From Yponomeuta sedellus (taxonomy: Eukaryota; Arthropoda; Insecta; Lepidoptera; Yponomeutidae), in NCBI GenBank assembly GCA_934045075.1, contig OW203724.1, forward strand, positions 11,891,473 through 11,955,472: a stretch of DNA of 64,000 bases, written 5' to 3'. Below, in pieces: positions 54,972 through 64,000 of this stretch. Below the pieces are notes generated by a model. The model did not search any database, had not been told where the DNA came from, and saw nothing but the letters and a program-made list of their open reading frames with translations. A program made the position numbers and the translations under genes. Every line of letters starts with the position of its first letter. The stretch's first letter is position 1.

Positions 54972-55001
54972 CTCTTCCTTTAGCTGCGGCACGGTCATCA
55001 T
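54920..55001 (-). pseudogene. SAP-like domain fragment, convergent with the THAP fragment
   Basis: The minus strand reads MMTVPQLKEELRKQKASVVG then KKAVLRDC. This fits the start of a SAP motif (LKxxLRxxxxxxxGKKxxL), a small DNA-binding helix pair found at the N terminus of several chromatin proteins and of some transposon-encoded proteins. ATG is at 55001. The fragment runs into the complement of the THAP sequence with no stop, so the open frame (to 54756) is a fusion of unrelated strands. Confidence 0.5.
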
Positions 55002-55212
55002 AGATTACATTTTGTTAGTAAATATTAAGAAAGAAAACTCAACAAGAATATCAACAACAAGCTAATGGCGGCGTATTGGGCCTACTCGCCGGTGGCGACA
55101 TCTGGAATCAGCTTTGCGTTTTCCTCCCCATTGGCGGACTTATTGCAAGATTTTAGCTAATGAAAAAAACTTGTTGCTCGATCTTTATTTTTAGAAGTAC
55201 CTATAATGTTTA
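55002..55212. other. Short anonymous stretch
   Basis: Nothing recognised. Confidence 0.4.
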
Positions 55213-55808
55213 TACAATTTTTATTTTTAATGCACTAACCCGTGCTAAGGACAATTTAAAAAACCTATTTAGAGGCTAAAAGTTCCACCCATGCCGGGAT
55301 TCAAACCCGGGACCTCTACGAATAATATTATAGGTTTAAAAACCTATTTAGAGGCTAAAAATTCCACCCATGCCGGGATTCGAACCCGCGACCTCTGGCT
55401 ATCCGTGCCAGCGCTCTTTCCAACTGAGCTAACAGGCGACTCACTGGCATCAGTGAAATTTTGAACCTCTGTACACTATTCTCTGTATTATTGTAAATTG
55501 TCCTTAAAGTTAGTGCATTAAAAATAAAAATAGTATAATCATGTGGGTACAGTGATATCATTCCGTTGTAAAAACCTAACTTCAAAATAGGTAGTCGGGG
55601 CTGTGAGTGATGCAATTTACTTAAGCCAGATGTCGCTGCCTGTACATAACACAGAGAATAGTGTAAAGAGGTTTGAAATTTCACTGATGCCGGTGAGTCG
55701 CCTATTAGCTCAGTTGGAAAGAGCGCTGGCACGGATAGCCAGAGGTCGCGGGTTCGAATCCCGGCATGGGTGGAATTTTTAGCCTTTAAATAGGTTTTTA
55801 AACCTTAA
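55213..55808. repeat. Family T cluster T5: a partial unit, then an inverted pair
   Basis: A partial minus unit (55213-55318) with the tail complement CTAACCCGTGCTAAGGACAA and half a tRNA-like body. Next a minus unit (55332-55495) with a full tRNA-like body. Then a plus-oriented tail-head junction (AATAGTATAATCATGTGGGT near 55530) and a plus unit to 55804 with a second full tRNA-like body. The two bodies form a long inverted repeat whose pairing continues outward through GGTTTAAAAACC to TACGAATAA on both sides. Confidence 0.85.
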
Positions 55809-56670
55809 ATGTTATTCGTAACATTTTTGTCGTTTTTAATATTCATAGTACATCTTGAAATTGTAACATACCGGAACTGCTCGTGATCGCGAATTTGTGT
55901 ACGTGTGTTTCAGATGAAAAGTAATCCAATACTATAATCTATTATATGAGCTGAATTTTTATTTATACCCTTGTGATTGCGTAAGAAACATCTTGACAAC
56001 CTTTTATTTCATCACATTAATGATACGAATCGGCAAGGAGCGCACTGGCGACAGAGCGGAGTAGAATCTTTGTGCCCCTAAGCGCCAAACAACTTCATCG
56101 ACCCACATCAGTATGCAAGGACGACGTTATTTGACAACGGCTCTTAAGACGCCATCATAGCTCAGGGTAATCTGAGCTTCTGACTGGAATGAAAATTAAC
56201 TTCGGAAACCGCTTAGAAAATCAAAGGAAATTTCCGAACAGAATGCCGTCGTATTCCCAAAGTTAGACAGTTTTGTGGCACTATAATAATTTGGGTGGTG
56301 GCAACTTTTGGCGACATTATTGTCATAATATATAGCATACTTTGGACTAAGTACCTAGTACTGAAATTATATCCTTCTATAAAGTCTGTAATTATGGTCT
56401 TCCAACAAGGACTCTGGAAGTGTGTCAGTTTAATGATAAACATCATTATTTATTTAATATTTGAGAATCAACTTTGATAAGAACCTGGGCGACTGAGCTT
56501 TGATCGTTTTAACTTTAATGTCTTGTCAAAAAATATACAATGTTATATTACACATTTTACAGAATACATTTTCGAATCACATTCGTGTCGTTAATAACAT
56601 TAATTTTACGTCTCATTTGTCAAATTCAGTCGATCCGATGGGCTTCTGGGTTTTCGTAAGAAACATACAT
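55809..56670. other. Anonymous AT-rich stretch
   Basis: No feature recognised. Confidence 0.4.
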
Positions 56671-56678
56671 ACATAGAC

Positions 56679-56938
56679 GGCCTCGGTGGCGCAGCGGTTT
56701 GACACGCTGACTGTAAAACCGAAGGTCTCGGGTTCGATCCCCGGCCGGGTCCAACTAGGAAATGAACTTTTCTAGCTTGTCTCGGGTCTTGGATGTTATC
56801 TATATACGTATTGTATTAAATCTGTCGTTGAGTTAGCACCTATAACACAAGTCATTTAGTTGTACTTAGTATAGGGCTATCGAGATCTGTGTAATATGTC
56901 CATGAATATTTATTTATTATTATTATTATTATTTATTA
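56679..56938 (+). repeat. Full-length family B SINE (B5)
   Basis: GGCCTCGGTGGCGCAGCGGT, GGGTTCGATCCCCGGCCGGG, body as in B1, tail (TTA)n. A possible target repeat, TACATAGAC, lies just before the head and again near 56950. Confidence 0.9.
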
Positions 56939-56964
56939 CTAATATACCTACATAGACAAGCACG

Positions 56965-57100
56965 AAAAATATGTTCAAAATTCAAACATTTTTATTCGTA
57001 TTAGCACAGAAACTCCGACTTAATGAACATTACAAGTTAAATTACATGTCAAATTTAAAACTTACATTTTTTTCGAGAAACAATGGACAAAAAAACGCCA
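56965..57100 (-). repeat. Diverged family F repeat (F4)
   Basis: On minus: TTTTTTTGTCCATTGTTTCT, AATGTTCATTAAGTCGGAGT, TTTCTGTGCTAATACGAATA. Confidence 0.55.
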
Positions 57101-57282
57101 ATTACTCTTAACAATAACAAAAACCCTCCTTTGATTTAGCAGCTAAAACGGTTAAATTCATACATACAAAAAAAACTCACGCCTGTATCCCCGTGGGGTG
57201 GGCAGAGACCAGGGTCTGCCACTTGTTACGATCCTGGCAGATCTCTTTCGCTTACTCATCATTCTCGTTAAAACGGTTATAT

Positions 57283-57497
57283 ACCGCTGACTGTAAAACC
57301 GAATGCCTCGGGTTCGATCCCCGGCCGGGTCAAACTAGGAAACGAACTTTTCTAGTTTGTCTCGGGTCTTGGATGTTATCTATGTATTTTTTGCATTAAA
57401 TCTATCGTCGACTTAGCACCTATAACACAAGTTAGTTGTACTTAGTATAGGGCTAGCGATATCTGTGTAATATGTCCATGAATATTTATTTATATAA
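57283..57497 (+). repeat. Family B SINE (B6), A box lost
   Basis: Starts GCTGACTGTAAAACCGAATG, B box GGGTTCGATCCCCGG, then full body and ATTTATTTATATAA tail. It is preceded by an unrelated repeat piece (CCTGTATCCCCGTGGGGTGG, 57183-57260). Confidence 0.85.
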
Positions 57498-59264
57498 AGT
57501 ATTATAAACCAACCCAACTAATCACTAACGTCGTGCCACCTGACTGAAGATTATTATTAATAGTCAAAACTAGGATTTCGCGAACCCTTAGATTCCGTGA
57601 AGCTCACTTCAGGAATCACTGCCTTATGGTTTATGTTACTAAACGGTGTAAACCTGATTACAACGTTTTTATATTACTTTTGTTCTGTCCTATCATTTTT
57701 AGATCAAAAAAATTCACTTAGCCATTCAATTTTTTTATTTTGACTTTCTATTTCACCGTCAGACGAAACACTACTATTTAACAACTTTTACCTACTTGCA
57801 AATCGTCTTCTTTTATGCGTTTAATTCACTTTTTCATTACCAGTGTCTAAACAAAGTTTTTAATCGTATATATTTTATTATTTATCAAAAGAACTCACAG
57901 TACCTCAGAGCATGAGATACGTGTGCACAGTACAAATAAGTAGGTACTTAACACGTACTAATTAGACGTACTTGGAATACAAAAATCGATGTGGTGCAAA
58001 TATTATTATAAAGCATTGCCTCACACTTGCAAAATTGCTGAGGCGTACGTAACCACGCCACGCGCGGACCAAACTAAATATAAACATGCCCGTATAAGTT
58101 TCTGTGTATATTTGTGGTAATATGAGGAGATTGTGTGGTAACTGTGTCTGTTAGAGATATTCTCGTTGCACAATATTGGTAACTGGGAATCCAAAATAGC
58201 AGAGAAAAGACTGTGAATTATTAAAATGGTTTACAAAGCTGTAAGTTATAAAATGTCTTCCATAAATATCAAAGAAAATATATCGACAAAACTACAAAAA
58301 AAAAACAATCGCGATTCAAAATATATAGGTGGAAAAAATCGCCCCGTACTGCGCTCACGCACTGTTTGAGAGGGAGATATCTTGAGCTTTTTTTTATTCT
58401 TGCGCGCGGGATAGGTCTGCTACCCGGTAAGCAATAAATCATGATATTACAAACGTCTATCTGAAAAATTTCAACCGTTATCGCAAATGTCAGGATTTCG
58501 ACAGGGCTTGGACACGGATGTAAAAGAGCGTATTTAGACTTATAACGTATTAGTCTGGGCCACGACCGCGTTTGCGCTAGTGTATATACCTATACGCATA
58601 CTAGTGAATAAGCTAGAAGATGAAATTAACTGAAGCTCAACGATGCCACAGGACTAGTGGGCACTATTCAAAGAAAAATTAAGTTCGTTTTTTATATTTT
58701 TTCGAGAATAAGTATAGGTAACTTTGAGAGCCTGGGTTGAATACTTCAATTTATCTTGCGTTAAACAATTTTTAAAGCGAAAAAAAGAACCAGCCTTTAC
58801 GATACCGGATCCACGCCATGCACGGAAGTACGTCATCAACTGCGATCCAACAAGCTGTCAGTTTCTAGTGACGCCGTGAGTCGATACTCTGAAAATAAAC
58901 TTTTGAAACAAACTAAACTAAAAAAAAGTTATATACGCGCCGAATTTATAATCTCCTCCTTTCTTTAAGTCGGTTAAAAAGAATCCAGATCAGTGCAAAC
59001 GTACCTAAAAGAGATTACATCAGTTTTTTTAAGTTCGTCTTGGTAGATGTCAACATTTTGACGTTTGTTATTCAACATATTTAATCATGATTGAAAGTGA
59101 GTCACTCGTGAAACAAGGATCACATTTGTCACAGACGTTCACAAAACTAAAACACGTTGAATCAGTAAGTACCTACCTAATATCAATTTTTAGCATTATA
59201 TTCACTGATCTTACACCTTTAAAATAAGGCATCATTTGTAACTATTGTATATATTTAGGACACT
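57498..59264. other. Anonymous AT-rich stretch
   Basis: About 1.8 kb without a gene or a repeat I can name. CGCCCCGTACTGCGCTCACG near 58340 is a small CpG-bearing patch. Confidence 0.4.
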
Positions 59265-59265
59265 G

Positions 59266-59604
59266 GATATCAACCCTTTGTATGTCCCCACTGCTGGGGC
59301 GCTGGTCTCTTTCTGGATCTCAGGAAGGTTAGGCCAAACTCCAACAAGGGGGCCAAGTCCGGGTTGGTGGAGGATTGTAAGACAGTGGCGGGCCTTACTG
59401 TCAAAAGTTATCAATCCGCCCGTATGGCCTTTGACATGGCTTAACGACTGCCATTACAAGCAGCCGGTAACAACGGCTTAACGTGCCTTGCGAAGCACGG
59501 AAGCGCTCGGAAAAATGCCACTAGCGGTAGTTACGGGACAGTGACCCATCCTGCACCTGACTGCGCCTGTTGTTGCTTAACTGAAGTGATTGGTTCCAAT
59601 CATT
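59266..59604 (-). repeat. Nearly full-length family A SINE (A11)
   Basis: GATATCAACCCTTTGTATGT (3' end) through GGCTTAACGACTGCCATTAC, GGCTTAACGTGCCTTGCGAA to GTGATTGGTTCCAATCA. The terminal CGAGCGCTTC is missing. Confidence 0.9.
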
Positions 59605-60330
59605 TGTATAATTTGCCTGTGCGTGCTATGGACTTGTCTGAAATAAGGTTTTATTTGTTTACTATTATTTATAACTGGTGTATAATTTTGTAATAAGTGT
59701 TTCTCATATACCTTTTTAAACACAGATTTAATAAATAGTATATTATACCGTTCCGTTACCAACAAGTAAGCCTCATGGTTTCACCATACCCATATCTGTC
59801 TGTCTGTCCTCGGCTTAGATCAAAGATGATTAGTATTGAAAGCAAATTTTGTTTTTAAAGATTCATTGGCTTGCTTTAAAGAGCAAATTTTTGTTAGACT
59901 AAAGCGTCACGTAACGCGTAAGGGAAAACGACAAAATCGTCGATTGCCAAAGTGAGAGACGGGAAAAAAGAGTGAAATAATATTGAGTCGGCCATTACAG
60001 GCCGGAAGAGCTAGGAGCTTGCTCAGACGCCGCAGGAAATGAAAGTACTGGGGCCCGCACCTCCGCGCCTGCTATTTCAGTTATAGGTAAAGATACCCCG
60101 CCGTATCTACCCGTAATAAACACGGACCTATTGGGTACTCATTCGCATCGAAGCCTCTACTCCCGAAGCTAATTCAACAAGTTTGCGCTACGATCCAGTG
60201 CCATGATATCACCGTCGATGCCATTTTGTGAAATCGCGTTCAACAGTCCGACAGTCAAATCAAAGATAGGTGTATAAGTGAACGTAGCCTTGTTTAAAGG
60301 TACGATCGTCGCTGGTACAATGAATACAAT
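59605..60330. other. Anonymous stretch
   Basis: A GC-richer part at 59995-60080 has no recognisable motif. Confidence 0.4.
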
Positions 60331-60552
60331 GTTATTTATAACTATAGTTATAAATAACTTTGTTCATGAATTTGCTGGCTTTGTTACTCCGAAGACTCCG
60401 AATTTTATAAAATTCTAAATTGTCTTGTTACATGGGATACATAGTAGTCGCTCACTCCCAGTCGATTGCCTACTTGATTATGAATTCTACCAGATTCGTC
60501 GTTGACTTGTATCTGCATTCGTTTTCTGCGTCTTCGGAGTAACAAAGCCAGC
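60331..60552. repeat. Perfect 28-bp palindrome and 23-bp inverted repeats
   Basis: GTTATTTATAACTA and its complement occupy 60331-60358. GCTGGCTTTGTTACTCCGAA (60374) pairs exactly with TTCGGAGTAACAAAGCCAGC (ending 60552), leaving about 133 bp between. Confidence 0.85.
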
Positions 60553-60879
60553 ACTGAGTTGTAGGTAAATAGATTGTAAAAGGTAACGGGTATTTTTTTT
60601 GTATCGAGTGAATGTAACGGAGGCAGTCGACAGCAAATTAACCTTTACATAAGTGCAGTCTAATCAGTTATGTTATGGACGACTTTAAAGATTGACTTTT
60701 TGTCGTCTGTACTTGCTTCAAACATACATCAGAGTGCAATTGTTTTCACCTATACCATAGAAGACAGGGTAAAACCAAAAAAAGTCATAAAATATTCCTC
60801 TCAATCCATCCTCGCAAATCATAAATATGGAAATATATGCCAACACATTCACAATATTGTTTAAAAATGTCCTAGACAC

Positions 60880-60952
60880 TGCAGCGCCGAGTGGCGCCTT
60901 TACCGATCTAGTGTGAGTGAAGGTACCACTGGACGCTGGATAAGTAAGTCAT
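60880..60952 (+). repeat. Family G SINE 3' fragment (G4)
   Basis: CACTGCAGCGCCGAGTGGCG, ATCTAGTGTGAGTGAAGGTA, CCACTGGACGC, matching the end of G1 and G2. Confidence 0.7.
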
Positions 60953-61069
60953 CTCATTACGGAGATGTAAAAGCCAATAATATTTAATGCGTTGCTCACT
61001 CAATATCTATTAGATCACACAGTAAAAATAAATATTTTTATATATTATACCACGGTTGCTTAAAGAAAG

Positions 61070-61161
61070 GGACTGAATAACTATTTGACTCTCGCTCACT
61101 CTACATAGATGGAAATATTGAATGAGCGAAAGGCAAATAGTCGTCCAGCCTCTTTCTTTAA
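61070..61161. mobile_element. Small MITE of family J
   Basis: TTAAAGAAAGGGACTGAATA with CTATTTGACTCTCGCTCA pairs with GAGCGAAAGGCAAATAG and CAGCCTCTTTCTTTAA. 92 bp. Confidence 0.8.
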
Positions 61162-61199
61162 CTGACAGCGGCATAGATCACCGCGCTTGACCGACTACA

Positions 61200-61265
61200 C
61201 ATTATCATCAGCAACCCATTATGCCCCCACCGAGAGGCAAGGGTCTCTTCTCTCTCACGGGACTA
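61200..61265 (-). repeat. Family A SINE 3' fragment (A12)
   Basis: CAACCCATTATGCCCCCACC then GAGGCAAGGGTCTCTTC, like the start of A9. Confidence 0.6.
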
Positions 61266-61293
61266 TAAATAAACGTAGCAAAATAATAACTTT

Positions 61294-61882
61294 AAAAACC
61301 TATTTAGAGGCTAAAAATTCCACCCATGCCGCGATTCGAACCCGCGACCTCTGGCTATCCGTGCCAGCGCTCTTTCCAACTGAGCTAATTTATTTCGATT
61401 ACTAAGAAATTTCGAACCTATTTACAATATTCTCTGTATTACAGTCTATTTATTCTTACTTGTCTAATTTAGTAAACAAGATTCTAACCTTAAAATTGAG
61501 ATTAGATGCCTAAACTAGACATTTTCTCGCAAATTCATGAACTATCATGAACTATGTTTATAAAATTGGCAGCGTGTTATCTAAAAGAGTGTTACAGTTT
61601 CATTTATGGAAATATGGCAGTTTTGGAAAAAAGTCACAGTTTAAGGGTAGAATCTTGTTTGCTAAATTGGACAAGTAAGAATAAATAGACTGTACGTACA
61701 ATATTGTAGAGAGGTTCGAACTTTCACTGATGCCGGTGAGTCGCCCATTAGCTCAGTTGGAAAGAGCGCTGGCACGGATAGCCAGAGGTTGCGGGTTCAA
61801 ATCCCGGCATGGGTGGAATTTTATCCTCTAAATAGGTTTTCAAAATTGTCCTTAGCACGGGTTAGTGCATTAAAAAGAATAT
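61294..61882. mobile_element. Family T foldback T6 with 14-bp target repeats
   Basis: AAAATAATAACTTT at 61280-61293 and 61883-61896 bounds the element. The left arm is a minus tRNA-Lys-like body plus CAGTCTATTTATTCTTACTT and AAACAAGATTCTA. The right arm is the same in plus orientation, ending CAAAATTGTCCTTAGCACGG and an A-rich tail. Central unpaired part 61497-61638. The left tRNA-like body lacks its A-box half after GAGCTAA, while the right body is complete. Confidence 0.85.
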
Positions 61883-61914
61883 AAAATAATAACTTTCACA
61901 TAATACAATCACCT

Positions 61915-62041
61915 GTCTTGGTCCCAAATTAGAATACCCTGTACTATGATAACCAGGTTAAAACGACACAAGCACGGAAATACACCCAGACTGAGGCATT
62001 GGCAGTCAAGCGTGGTAAACGCTAGAGCAACGAGGCAGTCA
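61915..62041 (-). repeat. Family E SINE (E4), B box lost
   Basis: On plus: TCTTGGTCCCAAATTAGAAT, AACCAGGTTAAAACGACACA, TACACCCAGACTGAGGCA, then CGTGGTAAACGCTAGAGCAA. Confidence 0.65.
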
Positions 62042-62439
62042 ACATGTACGTATGTAGCTACGTAGACTTCCAAGCATTTTATTATAATCCATAGGAGGGA
62101 ACAGGGCGCGGCGCCTTCCCCGACCCTCTAAATAATCCACGAGGAATTGAGCGAAATCTCACTCTGTTGGGTGTTTTAACATATAAATTGCTATCACTTT
62201 TTCTGATTTATACTTGCAGGGCTGTTCGCCACAGATAAGAAGATCGCTCGCTCCCTCGCACTCGATATTATTTCCATGTGCGAATCATCTCCACGTAAGC
62301 CGAAATAACGCGCGAGTGAAAAATATTAGTGCCAAAGTTACTCTACACTGAATTTGATATCAAAGTATGATCGATCAGTGCAGCGCAATCGATTAATGTC
62401 GACTCAGCGCTTTAATAACGTAGCTATTAAGTTTTAGAG
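62042..62439. other. Anonymous stretch
   Basis: GGGCGCGGCGCCTTCCCCGA near 62105 is an isolated GC-rich string. No gene. Confidence 0.4.
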
Positions 62440-62610
62440 TTCTAGCGTGTTCAGTTACTTCACGTCACGAGGATCTAAGTTCGAATTCTGTAGCTTGGAT
62501 TTCCTAAGTTAAATTTATTATTTTTTGTAATAACAATACTGTGAAGGAATTCACCGTGAGGAAACACGTACACGTGTTGATACTGGACCTATTGACGTTG
62601 TCCGTCCCGT
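62440..62610 (+). repeat. Old, diverged family D-like SINE (D6)
   Basis: B-box-like AAGTTCGAATTCTG, then TACTGTGAAGGAATTCACCG, TGAGGAAACACGTACACGTG. The head is unclear. Confidence 0.45.
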
Positions 62611-62858
62611 GGATTAATCTGAATTGATAGTAGATAGTAAAGATTTTAGGCAAGACCTTAAACATGACCCAGGAGCTACAGTGTTTGAATGCATGGTTAC
62701 TTTATTGATTTATAATAGAGCAGGTACGAGATGTCACTATGCTCGGTTTATATAAATACTACTGCAGTAAATTACATATGTATGGACCGCCACCGCGTTG
62801 GTTTCACCCACCTTTAAGTTCTAGAATGCTTGTACCAAAATATGTCACTTATGCCACG

Positions 62859-63016
62859 ACGGACGAACGTAGCGGTAGCGCATCTGCCTACCATGCAAGA
62901 GGTCCCGGGTTCGAATCCTGGCTGGGGACAAAAAAAACCCCAGGTCTTGGATTTTTACAAGGATATCCTAGTGTGGGGCCAGAAGCAATGAATGTGCCTA
63001 TATGTTAATGTTATGA
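62859..63016 (+). repeat. Family C SINE (C3), internally deleted
   Basis: CGTAGCGGTAGCGCATCTGC, GGTCCCGGGTTCGAATCCTG, CCCCAGGTCTTGGATTTTTA, then directly GGATATCCTAGTGTGGGGCC and TATATGTTAATGTTATG. Confidence 0.85.
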
Positions 63017-63555
63017 AAATTGAAGTTGAACAGTCTATTATAGTATTGTTACCGAGCCAAGCCTCTTAGCAAGTTAGTTAGTACAACCAAAAAGTTGCCA
63101 ACGAAAATCACAACCGCAAACCGAAAACCAATTTGAAACCGAAAAGCTTCTCATCCCGCCCTGTGACTAATAGGCAGGCGACAGCTGAGTGGAGATTCGA
63201 AACGTAGAAAAAATTCGCAGCAGCTGTTCGTTGAAAAATAACGTGCCATTAATCATAACGCTGAAAGGAAGGCGGCGAAGGCTCCGGCGACAAATACCTT
63301 CCTGTTAGAGCGCTCGCCTGGCGTGCGCGCCGCTGCGACCCGCGGTACGATCGCACGTGAAAAATGGCAAAACATCTCGTTACATTATAGCCACCACCGT
63401 TCCGCTTATTTACATGCCTCTAATGGTAAATGATGTTTGTGTCAAAAGTTGTGAGATTTTCTTTTTGTCTAACCACCTCCTTAAAAATAACAAAGTCTTC
63501 TATTGTTCTTTTCAAGGTCAGGACTGAGAAAGTTAGGTGAAATTATTGCAACTAG
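63017..63555. other. Anonymous stretch with CpG-rich patch
   Basis: CpG-rich at 63270-63360 (GAGCGCTCGCCTGGCGTGCG...GACCCGCGGTACGATCGCAC). Possibly regulatory; no gene seen. Confidence 0.35.
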
Positions 63556-63556
63556 A

Positions 63557-63632
63557 TAAATGGTGAAGCTTGGAAAACCATGAGGGAGGCCTACGTCCTG
63601 CAGTGGGTGTCAAATGGCTGATGATGATGATG
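63557..63632 (+). pseudogene. LINE C-terminal fragment with trinucleotide tail
   Basis: Reads EAWKTMREAYVLQWVSNG, a stop, and GATGATGATGATGA: the end of an RTE-like LINE protein and its microsatellite tail. Same family as 18556-18672 and close to 45708-45928. Confidence 0.75.
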
Positions 63633-64000
63633 AGACAGATGGTTCCTAAAAATCACTACTAACATGATTGAGAGACTAGTCTGTCACTTTTTGCAAAAAG
63701 TATCTGTAAAAGCTGATATGATTTTTTCACATTGCTGGTGTCATTGCTAGTGTTACTGCATGGAGCCCCTTAAGAACAAATAGTGGGACTTAAACTTACG
63801 AATCGTGATTAAGCAGCTGTGAGTTTCGAACTAAATGTAAGAAAATATGAATTTGCTGAATAACTAAGACAAATTATTGAACATAAACTTTCGTTAGCAC
63901 TAAACATTATCAGTCAGAGTCAGCTAGACTCTTTTGACTGCTTATGCTGAAAACTTAGCCTTTGTGCTGATTTTTTTACATGAGGACCTCATCTTTGCAT
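63633..64000. other. Anonymous AT-rich end of window
   Basis: No feature recognised. Confidence 0.4.

Overview
The window looks like a piece of a moth or butterfly genome (inference). It is AT-rich with short GC-rich patches. It has no long intact reading frame, it is littered with the TAGGTAGGTAC-type strings common in Lepidoptera, and it carries several tRNA-derived SINE families whose 3' parts end in CAGCAGTGGGAC-like text. I found no complete host gene. The only host-like coding hints are a possible terminal exon near 4.8 kb (minus strand), a broken THAP-domain exon near 25.7 kb, and a scrambled THAP/SAP-domain locus near 54.8 kb. The last two could equally be transposon remains.

Layout: 0.6-3.1 kb is the decayed body of a non-LTR retrotransposon, with reverse transcriptase on the plus strand. 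3.3-9.7 kb holds tRNA-bearing foldback repeats, SINEs, an RT fragment at 5.5 kb, a 0.9-kb foldback element and a foldback tandem array at 9 kb. 11.6-11.9 kb is a CpG-rich patch. 12.4-13.5 kb is a decayed DDE (Tc1/mariner-like) transposase, with a second mariner fragment at 14.1 kb. 15.7-16.7 kb is a 64-bp GC-rich minisatellite. 17.5-18.1 kb is a SINE inside a SINE. 18.7-24.0 kb is dominated by an inverted duplication with arms of about 1.76 kb, itself made of nested transposons. The rest (24-64 kb) alternates SINEs, LINE tails, small foldback elements, tandem duplications and long anonymous AT-rich stretches.

Letters used below for repeat families: A, B, C, D, E and G are tRNA-headed SINEs; T is a repeat with a tRNA-Lys-like sequence inside it, sometimes in both arms of a foldback; K, L and M are the nested elements of the big palindrome; N and O are foldbacks sharing an AACGTCGG-type motif; I and J are small MITEs; F and H are other interspersed repeats.

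The genes do not form a pathway. What the window shows is a history of insertions: several nestings have readable target-site duplications, so the order of events can be worked out (L into K, then inverted duplication, then M into one arm only; B into A; a LINE tail into A; a MITE into C). The most unusual structures are family T, the multi-layer palindrome, and the N/O motif that may be a ribozyme relic. All family names and clade calls come from reading the sequence and need database confirmation.
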